From contig DATGKD010000253.1 of the NCBI GenBank assembly GCA_035294855.1, positions 1 through 12,662 of the forward strand: a stretch of DNA of 12,662 nt. The letters are read 5' to 3'. Positions 1-7,033 of the stretch are shown piece by piece. The notes under the pieces are model-generated. The model was not told the DNA's origin, made no database searches, and saw only the letters and a program-made list of their open reading frames with translations. This DNA comes from DATGKD01 sp035294855. GTDB taxonomy: Bacteria > Actinomycetota > Acidimicrobiia > Acidimicrobiales > UBA8190. The number at the start of each line of letters is the position of its first letter. Positions within the stretch are counted from its first letter, which is position 1. Both the position numbers and the translations under genes were made by a program.

Positions 1-144
1 CTCGAAAAGGCATTCGTCAAGGTGGCCAGGTCCTACAGCAGACGCAAGGGCATCGGTTACCACGCCTGGCGCGCATCGGGAGTGAGCGCGGCCGTGCTCC
101 AGCGCGCCGGCATCACGCGGGCGACCGGAGCGGACGGGGCGTGA
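1..144 (+). CDS. C-terminal fragment of a small conserved protein of unknown function
   Basis: The reading frame is open from the left edge to a TGA at 142-144 and gives the last 47 residues of a protein whose start lies outside the window. The visible part begins LEKAFVKVARSYSRRKGIGY and continues through an HAWRASGV and VLQRAGI stretch. It is basic and probably helical. From memory, the pattern of an acidic or helical lead-in, then SYS-RKGI-Y-AWR-VGV and VL-AGI, recurs at the C-terminus of small actinobacterial hypothetical proteins. I know of no demonstrated function and propose none. The basic, Tyr- and Trp-containing tail could contact nucleic acid, but that is inference. The gene converges on the purine operon and is not part of it. 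It is too short and incomplete to classify further. Confidence 0.6.
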   Translation, partial: LEKAFVKVARSYSRRKGIGYHAWRASGVSAAVLQRAGITRATGADGA

Positions 145-160
145 CCTGCCGGATGGCGGG
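145..160 (+). terminator. Possible hairpin terminator after the left-edge gene
   Basis: Directly after the TGA of the left-edge gene, CCTGCC (145-150) can pair with GGCGGG (155-160) around a GGAT loop. This gives six pairs, one of them G-U. No T tract follows, so it is not a classical intrinsic terminator. T-poor hairpins are common at gene ends in GC-rich actinobacteria, and this one lies between convergent genes. A second potential stem, GGCC-GCC-GGCC, follows at 164-174. Confidence 0.25.
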
Positions 161-202
161 TGTGGCCGCCGGCCATCGAGCGCGCTTCGGGCGCCTTCGG
201 TT

Positions 203-320
203 GTGAAGAAGGGGTCGTTCGCGTCCACCGCCTCCTCGCACCTGGTTCAGCTGAACACCGATATCCCCGGGCCCGCGTGCGGGGGCGCGGTGTCGACGTT
301 CACCATCACCGGCGGACGCG

Positions 321-331
<11 letters not shown>
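203..331 (+). CDS. Doubtful 42-residue ORF in the purQ-distal spacer
   Basis: A GTG at 203 opens a 42-codon frame ending at the TGA at 329-331, overlapping the last bases of purQ by 11 bp tail to tail. The peptide ends in STFTITGGRVTV, a beta-rich stretch that looks more protein-like than most out-of-frame translations in this GC-rich DNA. There is no convincing Shine-Dalgarno sequence before the GTG. The frame stays open upstream to a stop at 83-85 without a better start. It could be a remnant of a longer lost gene, a small protein, or chance. I do not recognise a family. Confidence 0.15.
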
Positions 332-1021
<690 letters not shown>

Positions 1022-1022
<1 letters not shown>

Positions 1023-1339
1023 CAGCGTGCCGCCGGCTTCGGGAAGTCGGCGTCCTCCCGCGCAGCCGACGTGCCGTCGCCGGGCGACACCGGGGTCATC
1101 GCCCGGATCGCCGACTCTTCGATGACGGGATTGGCGAGGAGGCGGTCGGCCATCTCGACGACCCGGCGGCGCGCGCTCTCCTCGTCGGCCGCGTCCACGC
1201 GCAGACGGAAGGCCTTGCCGACGCGTACCGCTTCGACGGTGTCGAAGCCCAGTGCGGGCAGCGCCCGCTCGATGGTGGCGCCCTGCGGATCGGCGATGCC
1301 CGGCCGCAGCCGCACCTCCACGAGCACCTCGTACTTCAC
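1022..1339 (-). CDS. purS: Phosphoribosylformylglycinamidine synthase subunit PurS
   Basis: PurS is the small structural subunit that bridges PurQ and the small-type PurL in the three-part FGAM synthase. The 105-residue product starts with a GTG and begins MKYEVLVEVRLRPGIADPQG, then GFDTVEAVRVGKAFRL, the usual PurS alternation of strands and helices. The conserved core ends near ANPVIEESAI at about residue 79. The family is normally about 80-85 residues, so the final ~25 residues (81-105, rich in Pro, Ala and charged residues) are an extra and probably flexible tail. The start is 7 bp downstream of the purC stop. A GAAGAAG stretch lies rather far upstream as a weak ribosome site. The position directly before purQ matches the canonical purSQ pair. 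Confidence 0.95.
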
Positions 1340-1346
1340 GCCGCGG

Positions 1347-2240
1347 TCACTTCTTCGCCCCGTACCAGTCGGCGAGCTTGCGTCCGCTGATGCGCTCGTA
1401 CGCGCTGACGTAGCGCTCGCTCGTGGCGGCCACCACCTCCGCCGGCAGCGGGGGGGGCGGCGGCTTCTTGTCCCAGTCGGTCGCCTCCAACCAGTCGCGC
1501 ACGGGTTGCTTGTCGAACGACGGCGGGTTGGTGCCCGGCCGCCACTCGTCAGCGGGCCAGAACCGCGACGAGTCGGGGGTGAGGACCTCGTCGCACAGCG
1601 CCAGCTCCCCGTCGATGAACCCGAGCTCGAACTTGGTGTCGGCCACGATGAACCCGTTGCGCTCGGCCGCCGTCGCCGCCCGCCGGTACGCCTCGACGCA
1701 CAGGTTGCGTGCCTTCTCGGCGACGTCCTTCCCCACCAGGCCGACGGCCTGATCGAACGAGATGTTCTCGTCGTGGCCCTCGGTGGCCTTCGTCGACGGC
1801 GTGAACAGCGGCTCGGGGAGCGGGCTCGCCTGCTCGAGGCCGGACGGCAGCGGCGTGCCGTGGAGCGTGCCCGACGCCAGGTATTCCTTCCACCCCGACC
1901 CGGCCAGGTAGCCGCGCACGATGCACTCCACGGGGAGCATCTCCGCCCGTCGGACGAGGACGGCCCGTCCGGCCAGAGCTGAGACCCCGCCGCCCAGGTC
2001 GCCGGCCTCGGCGGGCAGGTCGGCGGGATCGGCGGAGATCAGGTGGCTGGGGGCGAGGTCCGACAGCGCGTCGAGCCAGTACACCGTCATGGCCGTGAGG
2101 ACCCGGCCCTTGTCGGGGATGGGCTCGGCCAGCACCACGTCGAACGCCGAAATGCGGTCGGAGGCCACCATGAGGAGCCGCCCCTCCCCGGCGTCGTACA
2201 GCTCGCGCACCTTGCCGGTGTGCACCAACCTCAGGCTCAC
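1347..2240 (-). CDS. purC: Phosphoribosylaminoimidazole-succinocarboxamide synthase (SAICAR synthetase) PurC
   Basis: PurC joins CAIR and aspartate with ATP to make SAICAR. The 297-residue product is full length. Family motifs in order are HTGKVRELYD (7-16, nucleotide-binding N-lobe), ASDRISAFD (26-34), VECIVRGYLAGSGWKEY (104-120), STKATEGHDENIS (149-161, substrate and aspartate region), VADTKFELG (199-207) and DEVLTPDSSRFW (217-228). I chose the GTG at 2240 because it forms a GTGA overlap with the purB stop, sits 6 nt after a GGAGGAGGT sequence, and places the GKVRELYD motif at the usual distance from the N-terminus. The frame stays open upstream, but that part is purB read in another frame. 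A run of eight G on the + strand (1450-1457) encodes part of a penta-proline stretch near the C-terminus. Confidence 0.96.
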   Translation of the reverse strand: MSLRLVHTGKVRELYDAGEGRLLMVASDRISAFDVVLAEPIPDKGRVLTAMTVYWLDALSDLAPSHLISADPADLPAEAGDLGGGVSALAGRAVLVRRAEMLPVECIVRGYLAGSGWKEYLASGTLHGTPLPSGLEQASPLPEPLFTPSTKATEGHDENISFDQAVGLVGKDVAEKARNLCVEAYRRAATAAERNGFIVADTKFELGFIDGELALCDEVLTPDSSRFWPADEWRPGTNPPSFDKQPVRDWLEATDWDKKPPPPPLPAEVVAATSERYVSAYERISGRKLADWYGAKK

Positions 2241-3547
2241 CCTTCGACCTCCTCCACCGCTCGAACCACTCTCGGGACGTTGCGCAAGGCACGGTCCACG
2301 CTGAACGCCGCGTCCAGCCTGTCCCGGTCCAGCTTCACGTCGTCGTCTTCTGCCAGCACCTCGCGGAACGGGCGGCGCTCGATCCACGCCTGGCGCGACG
2401 CGCGCTGCACGATCCGGTAGGCGTCGTCACGGGTCATCCCCGATTCAACCAGAGCGAGCAGCACGGGTTGGCTGAAGACGAGGCCCAGGGAGCCGTCGAC
2501 GAGGTTCGACCGCATGCGCTCGGCGTGGACCACCAGGTCGCGCACCAGGCCCGTCGCCTTGCGCAGCAGGTAGTAGGTGAGGAGGCAGGCGTCGGGGAGG
2601 ACGACCCGCTCCACCGAGCTGTGCGAGATGTCGCGCTCGTGCCACAGCGCCACGTCCTCGAGGCCCGCGCCCAGATAGCCGCGCAACACCCGGGCCAACC
2701 CCGACAGCCGTTCGGAGAGCACGGGGTTGCGCTTGTGGGGCATCGCCGAGCTGCCCTTCTGCCCTGCGCCGAACGGTTCCTCCACCTCGCCGACCTCGGA
2801 GCGGGCCAGGTGGCGGACCTCGGTGGCCATCATCTCGACGGTCGCCCCCACCGCGGCGCACGCCCACAGCAGCTCAGCGTGACGGTCGCGGGCGATCACC
2901 TGGGTGGCGGGGACCGCTTCGAGGCCGAGCGCCCGGCAGACGTGGTCCTCCACCCGGGGGTCGATGTTGGAGTAGGTCCCGACCGCCCCCGACAGCTTCC
3001 CGGCCGCGACACGCCCCCGAGCGGCGCGCAGGCGTTGACGGTCGCGGTCCGCCTGCAGGCACCACAGGGCGAGCTTGGCGCCGAAGGTCGTGGGCTCGGC
3101 GTGCATGCCGTGGGTCCGGCCCACCATGGGCGTGCCGGCGAACTCCCGCGCCCGTGCCTTCAAGGCCGACACGAGCCCGTCCGACGCGTCGAGAAGGAGG
3201 TCGCAGGCGCGCGTGAGGGTGGCGCCGAGCGCGGTGTCCACCACGTCGGACGACGTCAGGCCGTGGTGCACGAACGCACCCTCGGGCGCCCCGACCGCCC
3301 CCTGGACCACGTCCACGAACGCGGCCACGTCGTGGTCGGTGACCTTCTCGCGTTCGGCCACCTGGGCCACGAGGTCCGACGTCACCTTGGGCGCCCTCGC
3401 CCGGATGGCGGCCGCCACCTCGGTGGAGAGCTCCCCGACCTCGGCCCACCCCTCGGCGGCCAGGACCTCGACCTCGAGCCAGGTCTCGAGGCGCGCCTCG
3501 TCGGTGAACAGCGCCGCCATCTCCGGGAGCGAGTAACGCGGGATCAC
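2237..3547 (-). CDS. purB: Adenylosuccinate lyase PurB
   Basis: PurB splits fumarate from SAICAR (giving AICAR) and from adenylosuccinate (giving AMP), so it serves both the IMP and AMP parts of the pathway. The 436-residue protein belongs to the fumarase/aspartase superfamily and is full length for the bacterial type. Visible motifs are IPRYSLPEMAALF (2-14), HHGLTSSDVVDTALG (94-108), GRTHGMHAEPTTFG with the conserved histidines H146 and H149, GTYSNIDPRVEDHV, and the signature GSSAMPHKRNP (265-275), whose serines lie on the mobile catalytic loop. The GTG at 3547 overlaps the purD stop as GTGA and puts the IPRYSLPEM motif at the very N-terminus, as in homologues. The ribosome site is weak, so reinitiation after purD is likely. 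Confidence 0.97.
   Translation of the reverse strand: MIPRYSLPEMAALFTDEARLETWLEVEVLAAEGWAEVGELSTEVAAAIRARAPKVTSDLVAQVAEREKVTDHDVAAFVDVVQGAVGAPEGAFVHHGLTSSDVVDTALGATLTRACDLLLDASDGLVSALKARAREFAGTPMVGRTHGMHAEPTTFGAKLALWCLQADRDRQRLRAARGRVAAGKLSGAVGTYSNIDPRVEDHVCRALGLEAVPATQVIARDRHAELLWACAAVGATVEMMATEVRHLARSEVGEVEEPFGAGQKGSSAMPHKRNPVLSERLSGLARVLRGYLGAGLEDVALWHERDISHSSVERVVLPDACLLTYYLLRKATGLVRDLVVHAERMRSNLVDGSLGLVFSQPVLLALVESGMTRDDAYRIVQRASRQAWIERRPFREVLAEDDDVKLDRDRLDAAFSVDRALRNVPRVVRAVEEVEG
2247..2255 (-). promoter_or_regulatory. Ribosome binding site of purC inside purB
   Basis: Read on the - strand this is GGAGGAGGT, a near-perfect anti-16S match six bases before the purC GTG. It lies in the last codons of purB, whose C-terminal Glu-Glu-Val-Glu stretch it encodes. 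It decides the purC start and suggests purC is also translated independently of simple reinitiation. Confidence 0.75.
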
Positions 3548-4803
3548 GAGCCCACTGTGGCAGCCGCCACCGCGGCCGACTGCGCGATGTCGGTGCGGAA
3601 GTGCATGCCCGGCCACTCGATGCGCGCCACGCCGTCGTAGGCGCGGCGGCGGGCCTCGGCGATGGACGGCCCGGTGGCGGTGACGCCCAGCACGCGGCCG
3701 CCTGTCGTCAGCAATCGGCCCTGCTCGTCGAGCCGGGTGCCCGCGTGCAGGACGGTGACGCCCTCGAGCTCGTCGGCGTCGTCGACGCCGGTGATGACGT
3801 CCCCGGTACGCGGCGAGCCCGGGTAGCCCTCCGACGCCAAGACGACGCACACCGCCGCGTCGGCGATGGCGTGCGGATCGGTGCGCAGCCGCCCCGAGGC
3901 CGCCTCGGCGAGGAGTCCCGTCAGGTCCTCGTCCAGCCGGGGCAGCACCACCTGGGACTCGGGGTCGCCGAAGCGCACGTTGTACTCGAGCACCTTGGGC
4001 CCGTCCGACGTGAGGATGAGCCCGGCGTACAGCACGCCCCGGTAGTCGATGCCCCGCCGGCGCAACGTCCCGAGGACCGGCTCGACCGCCACCTCCAGCA
4101 CGTGGTCGACCAGGCGGTCGTCGACGATCGGCACGGGCGAGTACGCGCCCATGCCCCCGGTGTTCGGACCGGCGTCGTGGTCGTCGACGCGCTTGAAGTC
4201 CTGCGCGGGCGCGAGCGCCACGGGGTGCCTGCCGTCGCAGACCGCCAGGATCGAGCATTCGGGTCCCTCGAGGCCCTCCTCCACGACGACGGTGCGACCG
4301 GCGTCGCCGAAGCGCTCCCCCGACAGCTTGGCGGTGACGTCCGCCTCGGCCTCGGCCCGGTCCTCGGTGACCAGGACGCCCTTGCCGGCGGCGAGCCCGT
4401 CGGTCTTCACCACCCAGGTCGGCCCGGGCAGCTCGCGCAGGAACGCGATCGCCGGGTCGGCGTCGTCGAACACGCCGTAGCGGGCCGTGGGCACTCGTGC
4501 TTCGGTCAGCACCGCCTTCATGAACGCCTTGGACCCTTCGAGCCGTGCGCCGTCCGCGCCGGGCCCGAACACGAGCTTGCGGTCGGCGCGCAAGCGGTCG
4601 GCCAGCCCGTCCACGAGCGGCTGCTCGGGCCCGATGACGAACAGCTCGGCGTCGACCTGTTCGGGCGGGTTGTCGGTGACCGTGACACCCGGTGAACGCG
4701 CCATGCCGGGATTGCCCGGTGTGACCACCACCTGCGCCGTCCGGGCGAGCGCCAGTGCGAGCGCGTGCTCGCGCCCCCCGGAACCGACGACGCAGACCTT
4801 CAC
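3544..4803 (-). CDS. purD: Phosphoribosylamine-glycine ligase (GAR synthetase) PurD
   Basis: PurD makes GAR from phosphoribosylamine, glycine and ATP, the second step of purine synthesis. The 419-residue product is a full-length ATP-grasp ligase. The N-terminal domain opens with VKVCVVGSGGREHALA, followed by TPGNPGMAR. The ATP-grasp part shows VKTDGLAAGKGV (132-143), GPNTGGMGAYSP (212-223) and the metal- and ATP-binding EYNVRFGDPE (273-282). The C-terminal domain ends near FRTDIAQS. The GTG at 4803 was chosen because it gives the canonical N-terminus exactly at the GSGGREH motif and overlaps the purA stop as GTGA. The region upstream shows no good Shine-Dalgarno sequence, so translation probably depends on ribosomes finishing purA. 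No frameshift or missing motif was seen. Confidence 0.97.
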   Translation of the reverse strand: MKVCVVGSGGREHALALALARTAQVVVTPGNPGMARSPGVTVTDNPPEQVDAELFVIGPEQPLVDGLADRLRADRKLVFGPGADGARLEGSKAFMKAVLTEARVPTARYGVFDDADPAIAFLRELPGPTWVVKTDGLAAGKGVLVTEDRAEAEADVTAKLSGERFGDAGRTVVVEEGLEGPECSILAVCDGRHPVALAPAQDFKRVDDHDAGPNTGGMGAYSPVPIVDDRLVDHVLEVAVEPVLGTLRRRGIDYRGVLYAGLILTSDGPKVLEYNVRFGDPESQVVLPRLDEDLTGLLAEAASGRLRTDPHAIADAAVCVVLASEGYPGSPRTGDVITGVDDADELEGVTVLHAGTRLDEQGRLLTTGGRVLGVTATGPSIAEARRRAYDGVARIEWPGMHFRTDIAQSAAVAAATVGS

Positions 4804-6080
4804 GCTGCGAACCGGACGAATTGCTCGCGCCCGGGACCGACGCCCACGAGCTTGATGGGCACGCCGATCTGCTCCGCCAGGAACGCCACGTACTTGCGGG
4901 CCGCGGGGGGAAGGTCGGCGAGTTCGGTCGCGCCGGACAAGTCGGTACGCCATCCCTCGAGATCCTCGTACACCGGCTTCACCTGGTGCAGCACGGACTG
5001 GTGGTAGGGGAGGTACTCGTAGCGCTCGTCACCGGCCGTGTACGCCACGCACACTTTGACGGTGTCGAAGCCGTCCAGCACGTCGAGCTTGGTGAGCGCG
5101 ACTTCGGACAGCGAGTTGAGCCGGACGGCCTGGCGCATCATGACGGTGTCGAACCAGCCGCAGCGCCGGCGGCGGCCGGTGTTGGTGCCGAACTCGTGTC
5201 CGCGCTCGACGAGAATGTCGCCGACCTCCCCCTCGCACTCGGTGGGGAAGGGGCCCGCGCCCACCCGGGTCACGTACGCCTTGGCGATGCCGATCACCTC
5301 GCCGATGTCGCGCGGGCCCACCCCGGAGCCGGTGCACGCGCCACCAGCCACCGGGTTGGACGACGTGACGAACGGATACGTGCCGTGGTCCAGGTCCAAG
5401 AAGGTGGCCTGCGCCCCCTCGAGCAGCACGTTGCGCCCGTCGGCCATGGCCTCGTGCACGAGCGTCACGGTGTCGCTGACCATGGGCTCGATGCGTGGCG
5501 CGTACTCGCCGAGATAGGTGTCGCAGATCGCCCCGGCGTCGAGCGGCAGCCGGTTGTACACCTTGGCCAGCACCGCGTTCTTCTCCTTGAGCGCGACGTC
5601 CAGCTTCTGCCGGAAGATCTTGGCGTCGAGCAGGTCCTGCACACGCAGGCCGACGCGGGCCGCCTTGTCGGCGTACGCAGGCCCGATCCCCCGCTTGGTG
5701 GTCCCGAGTGAGTTCTTGCCGAGGAAGCGCTCGGTCACCCGGTCGAGCTCGGTGTGGTACGGCATGATGAGGTGCGCGTTGCCGCTCACGACAAGGCGGC
5801 TGGTGTCGACGCCGGCCGAGGCGAGCGTGTCCATCTCCGAGAGCAGCACCCCGGGGTCCACCACGACGCCGTTGCCGATCACCGGCGTGATGTGCGGGTA
5901 GAGGACGCCGCTGGGGACAAGTTGCAGAGCGAACGACACCCCGTCCACCACGACGGTGTGCCCGGCGTTGTGGCCGCCCTGATAGCGGACGACCACGTGC
6001 ATGTCCCTTGCGAGTAGGTCGGTGAGCTTGCCCTTGCCCTCGTCGCCCCACTGCGTCCCGACGACAACGGTTGCGGGCAC
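4800..6080 (-). CDS. purA: Adenylosuccinate synthetase PurA
   Basis: PurA condenses IMP and aspartate using GTP to form adenylosuccinate, the committed step to AMP. The 426-residue product matches the usual family length. The phosphate loop GTQWGDEGKGK spans 8-18 with the catalytic D13, and H41 lies in YQGGHNAGHTVV, both at the same numbers as in the E. coli enzyme. Further motifs are GTTKRGIGPAY (126-136), the GAQATFLDLDHGTYPFVTSS region, GRRRRCGWFD (302-311) and the guanine-binding TKLDVLDG (330-337). The GTG at 6080 has GGAGGAG six bases upstream and starts the protein right at the conserved beta strand. The ATG at 6119 in the same frame would add 13 non-conserved residues and overlaps the palindrome. 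As first gene of the purine operon it probably carries the operon promoter upstream. Confidence 0.97.
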   Translation of the reverse strand: MPATVVVGTQWGDEGKGKLTDLLARDMHVVVRYQGGHNAGHTVVVDGVSFALQLVPSGVLYPHITPVIGNGVVVDPGVLLSEMDTLASAGVDTSRLVVSGNAHLIMPYHTELDRVTERFLGKNSLGTTKRGIGPAYADKAARVGLRVQDLLDAKIFRQKLDVALKEKNAVLAKVYNRLPLDAGAICDTYLGEYAPRIEPMVSDTVTLVHEAMADGRNVLLEGAQATFLDLDHGTYPFVTSSNPVAGGACTGSGVGPRDIGEVIGIAKAYVTRVGAGPFPTECEGEVGDILVERGHEFGTNTGRRRRCGWFDTVMMRQAVRLNSLSEVALTKLDVLDGFDTVKVCVAYTAGDERYEYLPYHQSVLHQVKPVYEDLEGWRTDLSGATELADLPPAARKYVAFLAEQIGVPIKLVGVGPGREQFVRFAA

Positions 6081-6086
6081 GCGCGT

Positions 6087-6093
6087 CTCCTCC
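6087..6093 (-). promoter_or_regulatory. Ribosome binding site of purA
   Basis: GGAGGAG on the - strand, six bases before the GTG at 6080. It favours this GTG over in-frame upstream starts (GTG at 6098, ATG at 6119). It is the only strong, independent ribosome site near the front of the purine operon. Confidence 0.75.
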
Positions 6094-6108
6094 GTCACTG
6101 GCAGCGGA

Positions 6109-6124
6109 TTACAACGCATTGTAA
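6109..6124 (-). promoter_or_regulatory. AT-rich inverted repeat upstream of purA, candidate operator and -10 region
   Basis: TTACAA-N4-TTGTAA is a perfect 6+6 inverted repeat with a 4-bp centre, extended by two more pairs (GG/CC) after one mismatch on each side. It stands out as AT-rich in very GC-rich DNA. It lies 29 bp upstream of the purA start. On the - strand it contains TACAAT (6123 to 6118), an acceptable -10 hexamer that would give a leader of about 30 nt. No good -35 hexamer is seen at 16-18 bp. A repressor covering such a -10 would control the purine operon, and it could also affect the divergent gene. The binding protein is unknown. Confidence 0.4.
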
Positions 6125-6125
6125 C

Positions 6126-6213
6126 CCGGGGTCTCACGAGCCCCGGCCGAGGAGGCCCCGGCGGCCGGCCCGGTCTCCCGGGCGCGGGCCGCCCCCGGCC
6201 GCCCGTGGGCGGC
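6126..6213. other. GC-rich hairpin cluster in the divergent intergenic region
   Basis: Several stems can form: CCGGGG (6126-6131) with CCCCGG (6141-6146); GGCCCG (6167-6172) with CGGGCC (6185-6190); and GCCGCC (6198-6203) with GGCGGC (6208-6213) around a CGTG loop. The last stem is immediately followed by TATCGT (6214-6219), which could be a -10 hexamer for the + strand gene, although no matching -35 is visible. There are no T tracts. The cluster may insulate the two divergent units or simply reflect base composition. Confidence 0.3.
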
Positions 6214-6248
6214 TATCGTTCGCCGCCGATGCCCGGTGGCGTGGGCAT

Positions 6249-6299
6249 CGACCAAGACAGCCACACGACCAAGACAGCCGCACGAACAAGACAGGGGTG
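6249..6299 (+). repeat. Three tandem 17-bp repeats upstream of the hemerythrin-like gene
   Basis: Unit 1 (6249-6265) is CGACCAAGACAGCCACA. Unit 2 (6266-6282) is CGACCAAGACAGCCGCA and differs by one base. Unit 3 (6283-6299) begins CGAACAAGACAG and then diverges into GGGG. The copies abut exactly. Seventeen is not a multiple of three, so the repeats do not encode a repeated peptide in one frame, which fits a role in DNA or RNA, or simply replication slippage. They lie 39 bp upstream of the chosen TTG start, in the leader or promoter of the hemerythrin-like gene. Confidence 0.85.
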
Positions 6300-6325
6300 A
6301 CGTGCGCGTGCACGGCACCGAGCAC

Positions 6326-6332
6326 AGGGGGG
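6326..6332 (+). promoter_or_regulatory. Ribosome binding site of the hemerythrin-like gene
   Basis: AGGGGGG, five bases before the TTG at 6338. It decides the start in favour of TTG. A competing GTG at 6302 also has an AGGGG four bases upstream, so a longer N-terminal form cannot be excluded. Confidence 0.55.
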
Positions 6333-6337
6333 CAACT

Positions 6338-6991
6338 TTGACCGATACCGCGTCCGTCCTTGCCGACACGTCCGACATGGCGCCGGTGCACAAGGTCTTC
6401 CGTGATTCCCTGGCGATGGCGCCGGAGTTGATCGCCAGCGCGGCCGGCAACAGCGAGCGTCGGGCGATGATCGCCAACTACTACGCGAACCTGATGGCGT
6501 TCCTCGGCGTCCATCACGACGGGGAAGAGCAGCTCGTCTTCCCCCTGTTGGCGGAGCGCGTCCCCGAGCACAAGAGCGTGGTCGAGCGGGCGCTCCGACA
6601 ACACGAGGACGTGGTCGGCCTCTTGCATGCGGCCGATGACCAGATCGCCGCGTGGGAGGAAAAGGGTGACCCGGAGGCCCCGGGACTCGTCCGCGCCCTC
6701 GCCGATCTCGCTGACACGCTGATTCCGCACCTCGACCTCGAGGAGGCGGACGTCGTGCCGCTGTGCGCCACGTGCATCACGGTCGAGGAATGGGGTGCGC
6801 TGCCCGGCCACGCCATGGCGAGGTTCCAGGGCGACAAGGTCTGGCTCATCATGGGGCTCATCCGGGAGAACTTCACCCAGGCGCAGCGCGACCAGATGCT
6901 CGAGCACATGCCGCCGCCGGCACGTCAGATGTGGGAGACGATGGGCGAGCGGTCGTTCAACGAGCTGATCGGCCAGGTGCGCGCCCGCTGA
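6338..6991 (+). CDS. Hemerythrin-like (HHE cation-binding domain) protein
   Basis: The 217-residue product has the four-helix HHE signature for a non-haem di-iron site: H18 in APVHKVF, H59/H60 and E63 in VHHDGEE, H89 in RQHED, and H131 with E135 in PHLDLEE. Such proteins bind O2, NO or iron, or sense redox state, in the cytosol; the ligand cannot be read from sequence. A C-terminal extension (about 150-217) with EEWGALPGH and a helical tail resembles that of actinobacterial hemerythrin-like proteins. The TTG start follows AGGGGGG by five bases and gives an N-terminus (TDTASVLADTSDM) like relatives. A CxxC pair, C143 and C146, follows the last ligand helix and is unusual to my knowledge. The gene is monocistronic and divergent from purA, with tandem 17-bp repeats in its leader. 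It converges with clpB. Confidence 0.85.
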   Translation: MTDTASVLADTSDMAPVHKVFRDSLAMAPELIASAAGNSERRAMIANYYANLMAFLGVHHDGEEQLVFPLLAERVPEHKSVVERALRQHEDVVGLLHAADDQIAAWEEKGDPEAPGLVRALADLADTLIPHLDLEEADVVPLCATCITVEEWGALPGHAMARFQGDKVWLIMGLIRENFTQAQRDQMLEHMPPPARQMWETMGERSFNELIGQVRAR

Positions 6992-7010
6992 ACCCGGAGC
7001 CGGATGCGGC

Positions 7011-7024
7011 GCCCGCGCCCGGGC
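7011..7024. terminator. Weak hairpin between convergent hemerythrin-like gene and clpB
   Basis: GCCCG (7011-7015) and CGGGC (7020-7024) can pair around a CGCC loop in the 42-bp gap between the two convergent stop codons. The stem is only five pairs and has no T tract on either strand. Its position would suit a bidirectional terminator, but the sequence evidence is thin. Confidence 0.2.
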
Positions 7025-7033
7025 AGCACCCGG

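Noticed and set aside
3548..4258. N-terminal extension of purB to a 673-codon frame
   Set aside because: The added 237 codons overlap purD in another frame and read as Arg/Gly-rich nonsense. The GTG at 3547 gives the canonical PurB N-terminus.
2468..5711. Successive 300-390-codon + strand frames opposite purB, purD and purA
   Set aside because: They mirror real genes, have low-complexity composition rich in His, Arg, Gly and Val, no recognisable motifs and no consistent ribosome sites.
6081..6137. Longer PurA starting at 6137 or 6119
   Set aside because: The extra residues are not family-like and run through the palindrome. GGAGGAG fits the GTG at 6080, and the resulting numbering matches D13 and H41.
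6081..6337. Purine riboswitch in the purA leader
   Set aside because: The predicted leader is only about 30 nt, too short for a purine aptamer, and I see none of the conserved purine-aptamer core sequences in the region.
6134..6907. A 257-codon frame antisense to the hemerythrin-like gene
   Set aside because: The + strand frame shows the full set of HHE iron ligands. The antisense frame lacks family motifs and its C-terminal part runs over the hairpin and repeat region.
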